Positions 1-9,229 of a DNA stretch of 64,000 nt are shown piece by piece; the first letter of the stretch is position 1; every line of letters begins with the position of its first letter. This stretch comes from Blattamonas nauphoetae (Eukaryota; Preaxostyla; Oxymonadida), in assembly GCA_033064195.1 (NCBI GenBank), contig JARBJD010000058.1, positions 1-64,000 on the forward strand, in the 5' to 3' direction. The notes under the pieces were generated by a model that did not search any database, was not told the DNA's origin, and saw nothing but the letters and a program-made list of their open reading frames with translations. Position numbers and translations under genes: made by a program.

Positions 1-14
1 TGTTTGTCATGTGT

Positions 15-551
15 TCACCAACAGCTCTCTTCATTATTGCATATGGTTGTTGAGATCGTTTTAGTCTTCATCTCTTCATAGCTGATGTCTCGATAATTGG
101 TTGGTAAATCGTATGTTCCATTTTTGAGGAAATTCCGATGTACAGCTTTGATTTTCCTTCCATGGTTTTGATTAAACGATGTATAGGATGTCTGTCTTCG
201 CATATCTGGTGTTGGATTCATTGCATAGTAAGTCTCTTTGACTGGTCTACTGTTGTATGGAGTTAGCATGGCACCATTGACCGCAATCAGATCTCCAGTA
301 TCATTATCGTAGACCATCACATCAGGAACTTGTCCGTATTGTTCTACTTTCGCAGTCCAATTTCGTCCAGTTCTCGCAATATACTCACGAGCTGATGGAA
401 GACTACACAGAGCATCATTGCGTCTGGTTTGAATATCATCATCGGCATAGATTCGTTTCAATGCTGCTTGAGTCTCTGCTGCGTATCTCATTCTTGGTTT
501 CTTCGCTTGTGCTTTTCTTTGTGGTTGAACGTACACTATCTTTTGTGACAT
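15..551 (-). CDS. Polinton-encoded protein of unknown function
   Basis: A 178-residue frame on the same strand as the integrase and polymerase, at the left edge of the window. The N-terminus is basic (MSQKIVYVQPQRKAQ). It has no signal peptide, membrane segment or motif I recognise. It faces away from the rightward ATPase gene, sharing a short AT-rich gap with it. Membership of the element is inferred from position, composition and the AT-rich leader before its ATG. A structural or accessory virion role is possible but not shown. Confidence 0.5.
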   Translation of the reverse strand: MSQKIVYVQPQRKAQAKKPRMRYAAETQAALKRIYADDDIQTRRNDALCSLPSAREYIARTGRNWTAKVEQYGQVPDVMVYDNDTGDLIAVNGAMLTPYNSRPVKETYYAMNPTPDMRRQTSYTSFNQNHGRKIKAVHRNFLKNGTYDLPTNYRDISYEEMKTKTISTTICNNEESCW

Positions 552-683
552 TGTGTGTTTTCAAACAAAATAAAAAAACCAAAAGTATATTTTAATTAGA
601 GTTCAATCACAAATGAAGAAATCTCCATTAACAACAATGTCAACATTGTTACGGAGGGCAGAGCCCTCTTCACTACAACCTAT

Positions 684-1495
684 GTGAATGCAAAATTGAG
701 TGAAGCATCAAATAGGAATGTTTCTCATGAAGTGCAATCACAAATTCATCCAGACTTAAATTTCAATCGCAATAGTGTTAATGTCCTTGTTGGAGCAGAG
801 GAAGTGGAAAGACCTTCAATGCTCTTCGAGAAGTTGCCAAGCTCCAGAATGTCCAAGTCAGAAATGAACTCTTTCACCTCTTTGTCTTCGTGACTGATAA
901 GAACATTGATCCAACCTTCGACAAATTTAAAACAATATTGAACGTTCCTTATGTGAAAGTGAAATACGATGATGCACTTCCATTTCTGTTGGAACTCTCT
1001 GAATCAAAAGCTGCGTATGAAGAGATCATAGACAACCAGTGGCAGGACAGAATCACTGATGAATGCAGAGAGAATCTCTTTGACTCACTTTACATTGATG
1101 ACTTCTCAGTGAAGAATCTCCAAACGATAATACTCCTCGATGACTGTCGCAGAATCCTAGGTGAACGAAGAACATCCAAAAATAGAATGACAATGATGGA
1201 CTTGGTATTGGAGAATCGACAACCGAAATTCACATTCTTTCTGACGATGCATGAGCTCTTCAGTTTGTCAGCAGACATGAAGTCAAACATTGATTCAATG
1301 TGGATCTTTGGAGGATTCAACAAAGAACGAATCAGTAGAGTCGATCCTCAGTTGAACTCACCAATTGATATTCGACATTTTTGGAATGTCTATCAACGAA
1401 AACAGAAATGTGAAGCAATCATTCTTCGATACAATACTGATGGAGTAGCACTGAATGAGATCAACAAAGAAGGGTTCAACCGGACTGTCCGTTAA
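684..1495 (+). pseudogene. A32-like (FtsK/HerA) packaging ATPase of the Polinton, looks broken
   Basis: The downstream portion carries a Walker B-like segment (TIILLDDCRRIL) followed by a stretch of the kind seen after Walker B in A32-type ATPases, ending in IDSMWIFGGFNKERI and FWNVYQ. In Polintons and related viruses this enzyme packages DNA into capsids. It is the only gene of the visible element on the plus strand and its 3' end overlaps the convergent gene at 1358-1834. The copy looks broken, with about one break. The family assignment rests on these segments and on the Polinton context. Confidence 0.6.
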
Positions 1496-1834
1496 GTCTT
1501 GAATAAGGTTGTTGATGGTCTCGTCAAGACTTCGAAGCCTCATGCTGAGAGTATCTGTCAGCGTTCGAATTGATTCTTCAATGTCAGATAATCTTTGAAC
1601 AATCGAGAGTGAATTAGGAGGAGTGGAAGCATCAACATATCGTTTCCTCAGTGCTATCTCACCTCTTATTTTTGTTATTCTGTATCCATCAATTTGGATC
1701 ATCCTATTCAGTTTCTGTGTTGTGTACTCATATAGTTCTTTTTTATTCTTCTCCAAGTATCTCTGAAAGTCGTGGATGTTTGTGAACTCTTTCTGCTCAG
1801 GATCAAACGGTTCTAATATTTTCAGTGATCTCAA
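1358..1834 (-). CDS. Polinton small protein with coiled-coil tail, function unknown
   Basis: A 158-residue frame. The N-terminal half holds a charged, helical stretch (YTTQKLNRMIQIDGYRITK). The middle is a probable coiled coil with leucine/isoleucine spacing (IEESIRTLTDTLSMRLRSL). I do not recognise the family. Its 3' end overlaps the convergent ATPase by about 140 bases, and its start faces the 3' end of the integrase gene. Small coiled-coil proteins are common accessory genes in Polintons, but no function can be read from the sequence. Confidence 0.45.
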   Translation of the reverse strand: MRSLKILEPFDPEQKEFTNIHDFQRYLEKNKKELYEYTTQKLNRMIQIDGYRITKIRGEIALRKRYVDASTPPNSLSIVQRLSDIEESIRTLTDTLSMRLRSLDETINNLIQDLTDSPVEPFFVDLIQCYSISIVSKNDCFTFLFSLIDIPKMSNINW

Positions 1835-1903
1835 TTAGGAGAAATAAAAATATTCGAAACATTATTGAAGTTACACCAAATTAAAGCGAACGAAGTTCTG
1901 AGG

Positions 1904-3832
1904 TCAGAATAGACCGAATTCAGCAATGAACTCTGGAGTTAAGTCGTCAATAGAGTCTGCATGGAACTTTGTGTGTTGGATTGGAACGTAGACAACTTTT
2001 GACAGACACGTCAGTCCATTCAGTAGAGTAGCAACCACATTCCCGTGCTTGTATTCAATGAATTTCCCCACGAATTGAAATTGTCTACGCTTCTTCTGAA
2101 ACTTCGCAACAGTATTGTCCAAATCAAGGTGGATCAACAGAATGTTTCCTGGTTTGTATTTCCATAGCATCTGTGTTGTCTGCTGTCTTTGAATGTTCTT
2201 CAATTGTTCTTCACAACTGGAGATATACAGTGCTTCAATCTCTCGATTGTTTTGTGCTTGCTGTGGAGTGAACTTGTTCCAGTACGCCCGATGTGGAGTC
2301 ATGTTGTAGAATTCCACCATCTGATTCATCAATGAATGATTGGCCGTTTGTGTTGCATTGTCTTGGAATCCATCTCTGATTGTTCTGATCACTCGATCGA
2401 CAATTCGATTATGATTTGTGAATGGTGAGCTTGTGAAATATGTACTGACATTCTGATCCTTGAAAAACTCTGATGCTTCTCCACTTGTCCATGCTGCTTC
2501 ACCATCACCTCGAATGTTGTTAACGTGAACGCCACGATGATTAATCAGATCGTTGATTGCAGTCTTGACTTTGCTCCATGATTTATCCAGTACAGGAATG
2601 ACCACCAAGTATTTGGTGTTGATGTTTATGGCAAAGAGATATATTTGCAGTACTGTTTTCGACGTTGGTGATTGAATGAAAACGAGATCAATTTCCCATG
2701 ATCCAAACTTGGGAGAAAAGTAAGGTCGATCACAATTCTGAGGAACCTTTCTGTCTGATGTCTTCTGTGGATCACCAGTTATTGCTTTGGACATGAACTG
2801 CATCTTTGATCGAAATGGATACACGATTTTCTCTGTTGTTTTAGGAATCATTGGTGGATCAATTCTCATTCTGTCACTTCCTTTCTCTCTCTGAATTTTC
2901 CTGGGATGTGCAGCACTCCATCTATGATCATATTCCTCATACCAATCCTGAAATGATCTTCCTCCGAATGGGATTTGTTTTGTGTGAGTCAGAATGAAGT
3001 CAAGATCTTCGTTCGCAATCTTTCTGTTTATCGAGGCTCGAACAAATGTGTCTCTGTTCATTTTATTTGCATCCAGAATGTGTGATGTAATAAAGTGTTC
3101 CATCTGCTTTTGATTTTTCATAATTGAGTTCTCAGCTTTGATCTGTTCATCTTCTGAATCGTTTCTCTGTTGATGATCAAACAATCCTTTCATTTGTGCC
3201 AACTTATTGAGCACTTGCTGTGTCGTCGGTTCGTAGTGTCTGATCTCTCTCACAGGGTGTTTGAATGGAGTTGTTCTGATTGACATTGGTGGATTGGGAA
3301 TTATGTCATCATCGTCCTCCTCTTCAAACCTCCTCTCCTTCATTGGATATTCATATTCAAACCCAGCCGATTTTAAGTTTCTCTTCTGTCCAGGAATAAT
3401 GAGATATTCAGGTGGTTCTAGAACTATTGGTCTTTGCACTGGAATTGTGATTGGGATTGGTCTTGCCTCTGCAGGCTTTCGAATCCGTGGTGAAAAATTC
3501 ACTCCCTGATTCACCTCGTGATGATAAAATTGATATGCTTCGAATGCAAGTTTAGCAGTGCTATCCCGAATACGAACTCCTAGGAAGTTGCTTACAAATT
3601 GTTGAACTACTCTTCTTCCATCAGGTAGTGATAATTCAGGAGATAAACCTCCATTGAACCAATCCTCGAAGTATGTTTCATCATTTCCATCAAATGGTCC
3701 ATTAGAATCAGCGCCATGATAGACAGGTAAAACGTTTGTTAAAGTCCATTTCTTTTCGACTATTGTGTTTTTAGAATGCTGTGTACACCGAAGAAGTCTA
3801 TTCACTAAAGTATTAATCTGTCGTGTATTCAT
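1904..3832 (-). CDS. Polinton retroviral-type (rve) integrase
   Basis: A 642-residue frame. The C-terminal half is a DDE integrase core: GSWEIDLVFIQ holds the first aspartate, the stretch around NIRGDGEAAW the second, and the helix of SSPFTNHNRIVDRVIRT is where the glutamate region of the fold lies. It is followed by FYNMTPHRAYW and a small beta-rich tail (GKFIEYKHGNVVATLLNGL) like the chromo/SH3-type end of Polinton integrases. The N-terminal half (about residues 1-330) is charged and less conserved. It would insert the element's linear DNA into host chromosomes. The frame looks whole. It lies 23 bases from the polymerase gene, transcribed in the same direction. Confidence 0.88.
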   Translation of the reverse strand: MNTRQINTLVNRLLRCTQHSKNTIVEKKWTLTNVLPVYHGADSNGPFDGNDETYFEDWFNGGLSPELSLPDGRRVVQQFVSNFLGVRIRDSTAKLAFEAYQFYHHEVNQGVNFSPRIRKPAEARPIPITIPVQRPIVLEPPEYLIIPGQKRNLKSAGFEYEYPMKERRFEEEDDDDIIPNPPMSIRTTPFKHPVREIRHYEPTTQQVLNKLAQMKGLFDHQQRNDSEDEQIKAENSIMKNQKQMEHFITSHILDANKMNRDTFVRASINRKIANEDLDFILTHTKQIPFGGRSFQDWYEEYDHRWSAAHPRKIQREKGSDRMRIDPPMIPKTTEKIVYPFRSKMQFMSKAITGDPQKTSDRKVPQNCDRPYFSPKFGSWEIDLVFIQSPTSKTVLQIYLFAININTKYLVVIPVLDKSWSKVKTAINDLINHRGVHVNNIRGDGEAAWTSGEASEFFKDQNVSTYFTSSPFTNHNRIVDRVIRTIRDGFQDNATQTANHSLMNQMVEFYNMTPHRAYWNKFTPQQAQNNREIEALYISSCEEQLKNIQRQQTTQMLWKYKPGNILLIHLDLDNTVAKFQKKRRQFQFVGKFIEYKHGNVVATLLNGLTCLSKVVYVPIQHTKFHADSIDDLTPEFIAEFGLF

Positions 3833-3855
3833 TTATTCAAAAATAAAGTTTATGT

Positions 3856-6800
3856 TTATTCAATTATAAAATCAGTAGCTTTCAGTCCATGAATGAATGG
3901 AGGACACGATTCATTTTCAAGTACGATTGCTTTCAGATGAATTCCACTGAGACTGAGTTTCTGTTGTTGTATTTTCGCAATCTCAAATCCATTGGTGTCC
4001 TCTTCACTCACGACTCTTCTCGTCTGAAAGTTCAGTGTTGTAGTCACAGTTTTCTCTCCATTCAGACACTTCACATAATCGTCACTCGTGATATTTGTTT
4101 TCTTCAGAGACACTCCTTTGATCTTGCATTTCTCATCGAGAGAGTAACACTTGGGTGCAAGACAGATCATCTGTTCACCTTCCTTCTCAATTGCTAATCC
4201 CAACAGTTTCTTCTCATCGTCGACACCCTTTTCAGGATTGGGAAACCATTCATATTTGTGTGCATCATAGAATTCTTTGTCAGCAATCACGTGTTCAAAT
4301 TGTTGATGAATACCAGCATTCGGATCTCCACTAATCGCCCAATAAGCAGAGTCAGTATCTCCCTCACAGAAGTGAATCTTGTTCATATCTAGACACTTGT
4401 ACATGAAGTTGTAGATGAAATTCAGATACCAGAACTTGGCATTGTCGAGTGTGAATACTGCTTCTTGCAGACATGTCTTGCACGATGCTTTCTCTCTGTC
4501 TTCGATCACGATGTAGTTGTCCTCATTGATCTCTCTTGTCGCAACAAATCCTTTCATCATTTGTTTCAAGTATGTTCTCTTCTCATTGCAGATTGTGATT
4601 GAGTTGTATTTCTCAGTGTTCATTCCATCGTATCCGTAACTTCCATTCAAGTTGGTCTTACAGAACTGTTCTTTTCCTTTGTTTCCAACCTTCATTGCTT
4701 CTATTCGATCATTCATGAATGATGTCACAAATGGTTCAAATCCTCCATGTCTCGAGAACACTATCACACTCCGGACTTCGTCCACAATGAAGTGGCAGTA
4801 GTCGATGAGGAACCACAGATAGTATGTCGAAAAGAACATATACTGATCGTGTGTACTCAAGAGTTGGGTCAGCTTTCTTTGTTTGTCATCAGTCTTCAAT
4901 CCATGTTTCTTCATCAACGAATAGGTCTTCTCTCCAATGTTTTCTTCTGTCGTATTGACCACAATGTTTCTGAAGATTGGTGGGAAGTTAATGAAATCAT
5001 TGATGTACTTTTCATCGATGTGTCCTTTCAATTCTGCAACGAACAATGTCTTCTGATTCTTGTTCTCGATGATCTCCCGACATTCTTGATCTCCTGTTGC
5101 TGTGTACAAGCATCTTCCTGGCATATACATTCTGTGTCCGGTGTATGGATTGTTCTTGTTCTTGATTGATGAGAATGCACTTGGATAGAGGGAATTAAAG
5201 TCAACACCACAGACATGAGTCATGATGTGTTCAGTATCTATTGATTTGACTTTTCCGTCTTCGTATGTGAAGTGATTGATTGGTGTCACATCTTTGATGT
5301 TCTGTCGATGTTGAACATTCGATAATCCACCAGTCACTGCGGCTCTCAACTTGTGATATGTTTGCTCATGTGTCAGAGTCATCGGCAATGATTTCCAGAT
5401 GCAATACTTCTTCAGTTGAATCCTCAATCGTGTGAGATGTTCATCATTGTCTGACTTGTATGTGTTGCAGTAGTCACAGCAGATCTTAACGTTCTCTTTT
5501 GAATGACCTTTTGAATTGTCGATTCGATCCAGTGTTGGTCGAACTGCTTGTGTGAAGTGACTCTTGCAGATGTAGCACACTCTCTTGCACTGTTGAACAA
5601 ACCAATCATAGTCTGCTTCAGTGACATTGTTGGTAGAATTGCGATGAGCTTTCTGGTCTTGATACCTGTATCCTTCCACTTTGTATTTCCAGTATTGTTT
5701 GGTGATCTTGATTGGTCCAGATTCGTCACATTCGTTGTAGTCAGCATCAATATCAAAGCCTTCGTACGCACAAGCATACTTGATTGCAGAAGCATTTGCT
5801 GACAATGAGAGATTGTGCAACATGTCCACTTTGTATTGGAAGTTCAAATCGATCAGATTATCCAATGGTGCAATCATGCATTCAACGTCTCTGATGTTGT
5901 AGAACTTGAGGTAATCCCATCTGTTCTTGAATCCTTGCTTGTTCCAATCGTCAAGGTACAATTGGTAGTCAGTGTCGGACATTTCACTGTTGTTCAGACT
6001 GGAGTAGAATTCATATTTGGAGAATGGTTCTTGTTTGTTCAATACTGTGTCGTAGTCTGATGAGTCGAATGATTCGTAAGCAAAGAATGATTTCTGAAGT
6101 GTTGTGTTTCCTCCAAAAGCCTTCACTGCATTATCCAAAGTCATTGGTCCTGTGTATGACATCATGTCGATGAACCGAAGGACCTGTTGGGTTTTCTCGT
6201 GTCTGATCAGAACTTGTTTATACTTCGTTGTTGATCCAAGGAAGCTCACCACTCTCCAATCCTTGCCAATCAGATCACGAAAGATGAGATTGATGTCGAA
6301 TCTGGAGCTGTTGAATCCAATAACACTGACTTCATTTTGTGAGGGAATTTCTGGGTCTTCGTAGTAGTTGTCCTCTCGAACAATCTCAGCATATTTGAAG
6401 AGTTCTCTGATCCATTGCTTCACAAAGTCTTTTCCATCTCGAAGATCAAAGTAAATTGACTTCACTCCTGCTTTTGTTTTGATTGCTGATGCAACAGAGA
6501 GAGGTTTCAAGTGTGAGATCAACTGAGTATTGTCATCAGAGAATAGATTGTCAAGAATGAGATCTTCCATTGTTTCGAAATCGTATGTGATGTAGTACTG
6601 TGTTGGTTTGAACTCATCCTGTCTTTTGTGTGCCATCAGAAATTCATGAGTTCTATTGTTGAGAATATGTGGAACATATGGTCGTGGTGTTTTATCAAGT
6701 GAGATCTTCTTCACATGTTTTCCATCAAGTTCCTTACATTCAGCAAGATGTTTCTCGTAGTATCTCTTGAAGTTTGTATCCTTCACTTGGAATCCTCTCG

Positions 6801-8211
6801 ATTGACAGTATGGACATAGTTTGTATCCAGTTAATTTCTCTGGATCCACAATGAACATCACATGGACGAGAGTTGCAGTCAGTGGAATCATCAGAATGGG
6901 GAGAACTCTTGCATCATCATTTTCGTTGACATACGATTGACTGAGGAAATACTTCTTCTTGTCTTCATCAAATTCATAAATGTGAACTGTGATGTTGAAT
7001 TGAATCATTGCTTTCTCAATATCACATGCAATATCAAATCCAGGATATTTTCGTAAATGTGGTGTCAATTGATGTGATCTAAGATGTGTGAGATTCATCC
7101 ATTTTGCGAACAGTTTGTATGCTTCAGTATTCCTCATTTTAATTGATGTCTTCTTCCCTTGAACCTCAGGAAGTGTGAGGAATGATAGAGCTTGAAAGAA
7201 GCAGATGTTGTACTCAGAATCAATGTACCGAACGTTTCTCGTTCTGATGTGTTCAGTAAGAATTGCATTTGCTTTTCCTGCAACTGGGAATCGATAGACT
7301 GCAACTAGAATGGAGTGGAAAGCAATGTACATTGTCTTCGTATCCATCAATGTTCTCTCTTGTGATTCTTTGATCAGATTGATAGCATATTTGGAATATT
7401 CATTGATGTCTCCTGCACTTCTGATCACCGTTGGGAAACTCTTCGATGTGTTCTCCAATTCTGGTCTGAAGTCTTTGTATGTTGTCTCATCTTTGTCTTT
7501 TCTCTCGATGATCTTTCCGAAGTCAATACTAATCTTGAATGGATGATCCTTCTCTTTTTCGAACACTGCTTTGATGAAGTTTGTGATTTCTTCAACATTC
7601 TTCAGATGATTGTGGAAGTACAACTGATATGGTTTTCCATTTTCTTCAACCTTCTCGACTTCATTCTTTTTGAACTTCCTTCGTGCATCCATGAGACAAG
7701 AATTGAAGGCTGCTTTGTCACGTGGTTCAGCAAGTAGTATACATTCTTCAAATCCATCGAATGTCTGCACTTCTCTCTTTTCCATCTGTTCATTTTTCTT
7801 TTGAATGATTAACAGATTCTTCATCCAATGATCCATCAGTTTCTCTTCAATTGATTTCAGTTTCCATGTCATTCTGAACACTTGCTTTTTCAGTTCATCT
7901 TTGTTCACTCTTGGATTTGCTCTCATGTTTTCAACAATCATTCGGTGAGCGAGTCGATCTTCTGACGCCATCTGTTGTCGAAGTTTAACTTGTTCAATAA
8001 AATCTGGAATGAGATTGAGATCGAGATTCTTTGTTGGATGTGGAAACTCGAGATCTGTGTGTTGAAGCATATTCAGAAGAAATGAACGATGATGTTGATA
8101 ATTTTTGCTGTCTGGAATATACGTTCGACCATCACTAAATTGAAATTGTGCATTCGGAAAGAGATCTCGAATTTCTTGAATTCTTTCCTTGACTGGTTTT
8201 AGCAGTGCCAT
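3856..8211 (-). CDS. Polinton protein-primed DNA polymerase B with OTU-like and HNH-like modules
   Basis: A 1451-residue frame that looks whole. Exonuclease motifs are visible: ExoI YDFETMED, ExoII FNSSRFD and ExoIII YNIRDVE. Polymerase motifs follow: A (DFNSLYPS), B (KTNLNGSYG), C (GDTDS) and a KxY-like APKCYSL. The gaps between A, B and C fit protein-primed polymerases. Two extra modules stand out. An OTU-protease-like segment lies near residues 330-460 (CFFQALSF ... LVHVMFIVD). A CxxC...CxxC HNH-like segment (CYICKSHF, LDRIDNSKGHSKENV, CCDYCN) sits between ExoIII and motif A. The protein would replicate the element from a terminal protein. Module activity is inference. Confidence 0.92.
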   Translation of the reverse strand: MALLKPVKERIQEIRDLFPNAQFQFSDGRTYIPDSKNYQHHRSFLLNMLQHTDLEFPHPTKNLDLNLIPDFIEQVKLRQQMASEDRLAHRMIVENMRANPRVNKDELKKQVFRMTWKLKSIEEKLMDHWMKNLLIIQKKNEQMEKREVQTFDGFEECILLAEPRDKAAFNSCLMDARRKFKKNEVEKVEENGKPYQLYFHNHLKNVEEITNFIKAVFEKEKDHPFKISIDFGKIIERKDKDETTYKDFRPELENTSKSFPTVIRSAGDINEYSKYAINLIKESQERTLMDTKTMYIAFHSILVAVYRFPVAGKANAILTEHIRTRNVRYIDSEYNICFFQALSFLTLPEVQGKKTSIKMRNTEAYKLFAKWMNLTHLRSHQLTPHLRKYPGFDIACDIEKAMIQFNITVHIYEFDEDKKKYFLSQSYVNENDDARVLPILMIPLTATLVHVMFIVDPEKLTGYKLCPYCQSRGFQVKDTNFKRYYEKHLAECKELDGKHVKKISLDKTPRPYVPHILNNRTHEFLMAHKRQDEFKPTQYYITYDFETMEDLILDNLFSDDNTQLISHLKPLSVASAIKTKAGVKSIYFDLRDGKDFVKQWIRELFKYAEIVREDNYYEDPEIPSQNEVSVIGFNSSRFDINLIFRDLIGKDWRVVSFLGSTTKYKQVLIRHEKTQQVLRFIDMMSYTGPMTLDNAVKAFGGNTTLQKSFFAYESFDSSDYDTVLNKQEPFSKYEFYSSLNNSEMSDTDYQLYLDDWNKQGFKNRWDYLKFYNIRDVECMIAPLDNLIDLNFQYKVDMLHNLSLSANASAIKYACAYEGFDIDADYNECDESGPIKITKQYWKYKVEGYRYQDQKAHRNSTNNVTEADYDWFVQQCKRVCYICKSHFTQAVRPTLDRIDNSKGHSKENVKICCDYCNTYKSDNDEHLTRLRIQLKKYCIWKSLPMTLTHEQTYHKLRAAVTGGLSNVQHRQNIKDVTPINHFTYEDGKVKSIDTEHIMTHVCGVDFNSLYPSAFSSIKNKNNPYTGHRMYMPGRCLYTATGDQECREIIENKNQKTLFVAELKGHIDEKYINDFINFPPIFRNIVVNTTEENIGEKTYSLMKKHGLKTDDKQRKLTQLLSTHDQYMFFSTYYLWFLIDYCHFIVDEVRSVIVFSRHGGFEPFVTSFMNDRIEAMKVGNKGKEQFCKTNLNGSYGYDGMNTEKYNSITICNEKRTYLKQMMKGFVATREINEDNYIVIEDREKASCKTCLQEAVFTLDNAKFWYLNFIYNFMYKCLDMNKIHFCEGDTDSAYWAISGDPNAGIHQQFEHVIADKEFYDAHKYEWFPNPEKGVDDEKKLLGLAIEKEGEQMICLAPKCYSLDEKCKIKGVSLKKTNITSDDYVKCLNGEKTVTTTLNFQTRRVVSEEDTNGFEIAKIQQQKLSLSGIHLKAIVLENESCPPFIHGLKATDFIIE

Positions 8212-8254
8212 TTACTACAAATTAAAAAATCCGAAAATAAAAAAAGTTGAGCGT
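8212..8254 (-). promoter_or_regulatory. AT-rich leader shared by Polinton genes (copy 1)
   Basis: On the minus strand the gap before the polymerase ATG reads T-rich, then AATTTGTAGTA directly before ATG. Nearly the same block precedes the next two genes (8645-8689 and 9182-9225), with AATTTGTATTA and TTTTGTACTA. The constant TTTGTAnTAAATG context looks like an element-specific promoter or translation leader. It may also hold the poly(A) site of the gene upstream. Confidence 0.5.
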
Positions 8255-8644
8255 TTATTTCTGTTTTCTCTGATGGGGCTTTTTCAGTGCCTTTAACCAG
8301 GAATCAAGTCTAATTCTGAACACTTCACTTCCACCAATCTCTCGATATGTGAATGGAACCAGAACTTTCGTGTACTCACCTACGAGCTCACAATTGTATT
8401 TCTTCAGTTCATTTTCGACGAATGATTGAGTGTAGTGTCGACGTTTTGCTATGTGTGGTCGGTTTCCTTGATTCCACAACTTTGGTTTTATTCTCCATTC
8501 AACTCCCTCATGAACATACGTCACCGGCACATTATTTCTGACATACTCAGAGACTAGCGAACAGTTCTCTTCTCTCATTGATTCAATTAATGCTTGTTCT
8601 GAACATACTCGACGTCTTTCGTTGTACATCTCAGTTGGATTCAT
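8255..8644 (-). CDS. Polinton small protein with two similar repeats
   Basis: A 129-residue frame containing two related units of about 50 residues. The first includes NCSLVSEYVRNNVPVTYVH and the second NCELVGEYTKVLVPFTYRE, each followed by a short beta strand and a W/L-rich turn. The layout recalls small beta modules that occur in phage and giant-virus endonucleases, but the cysteines of those modules are absent here. Function is unknown. The ATG follows the AT-rich leader shared by its neighbours, which supports it being a real gene of the element. Confidence 0.5.
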   Translation of the reverse strand: MNPTEMYNERRRVCSEQALIESMREENCSLVSEYVRNNVPVTYVHEGVEWRIKPKLWNQGNRPHIAKRRHYTQSFVENELKKYNCELVGEYTKVLVPFTYREIGGSEVFRIRLDSWLKALKKPHQRKQK

Positions 8645-8689
8645 TTAATACAAATTAAAAAAATCAAAAATAAAAAATAACAACGAGTT
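8645..8689 (-). promoter_or_regulatory. AT-rich leader shared by Polinton genes (copy 2)
   Basis: Second copy of the leader, immediately before the ATG of the 129-residue gene. On the minus strand it reads as runs of T around TATTTTTGA, then AATTTGTATTA and ATG. Its match to copies 1 and 3 in both sequence and distance to the ATG is direct observation. The promoter role is inference. Confidence 0.5.
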
Positions 8690-9181
8690 TTATTTCTGGA
8701 GATCATTCTGAAGTAACCAATTTGGTAATTTTCTTTTCACGTACTTCATCCAGATTTCGGCACAGATTGGTCGATAATATTCGAACGATTCTGGTTTCAT
8801 CTTCGAGAAACTTTGAGGTTTTGCTCTCAACATGTTCTTCACCATTTGACTGATCTGTTCTTTCGATAGTCTGACGTATAACTCCTCCGATGCACAGGAA
8901 AGTTTTCTGACGTCTGCGATTTGACAGATCAGTTGAGGTTGGTTTCGTCGCCATTTCTTCGTGTCATAGTTCATCCAAGTTGGGTTTTCAATGTCAACAT
9001 ATTTTTGGAATAATTGTTTTAAAGTTTTGAAATTGACAATCAGTTCTGGTTTCCACAATCCTAATTTCATGAGAAATAAATGATTCTGACAAAGGAAATT
9101 CATTGTATCACTGTCCTTTCGATTGGGATTAGTGTATTCTAAAATTTGTTCAAGTTCTTCGATGAGTTCTAGCTGTGCCAT
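8690..9181 (-). CDS. Polinton protein of unknown function
   Basis: A 163-residue, mainly helical frame starting MAQLELIEELEQILEYTN. It is the rightmost gene of the visible element and points the same way as the polymerase. The start is supported by the AT-rich leader ending directly at the ATG. No family is recognised. The protein has no membrane segment or signal peptide and is rich in lysine and glutamine. A DNA-binding or regulatory role would be guesswork. Confidence 0.45.
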   Translation of the reverse strand: MAQLELIEELEQILEYTNPNRKDSDTMNFLCQNHLFLMKLGLWKPELIVNFKTLKQLFQKYVDIENPTWMNYDTKKWRRNQPQLICQIADVRKLSCASEELYVRLSKEQISQMVKNMLRAKPQSFSKMKPESFEYYRPICAEIWMKYVKRKLPNWLLQNDLQK

Positions 9182-9225
9182 TTAGTACAAAATAAAAAAA
9201 ATCGAAAAATAAAAAATCTCCTTTG
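9182..9225 (-). promoter_or_regulatory. AT-rich leader shared by Polinton genes (copy 3)
   Basis: Third copy, immediately before the ATG of the 163-residue gene, reading as T runs followed by TTTTGTACTA and ATG on the minus strand. It marks the last recognisable gene of the element on this side. Confidence 0.45.
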
Positions 9226-9229
9226 TTTT

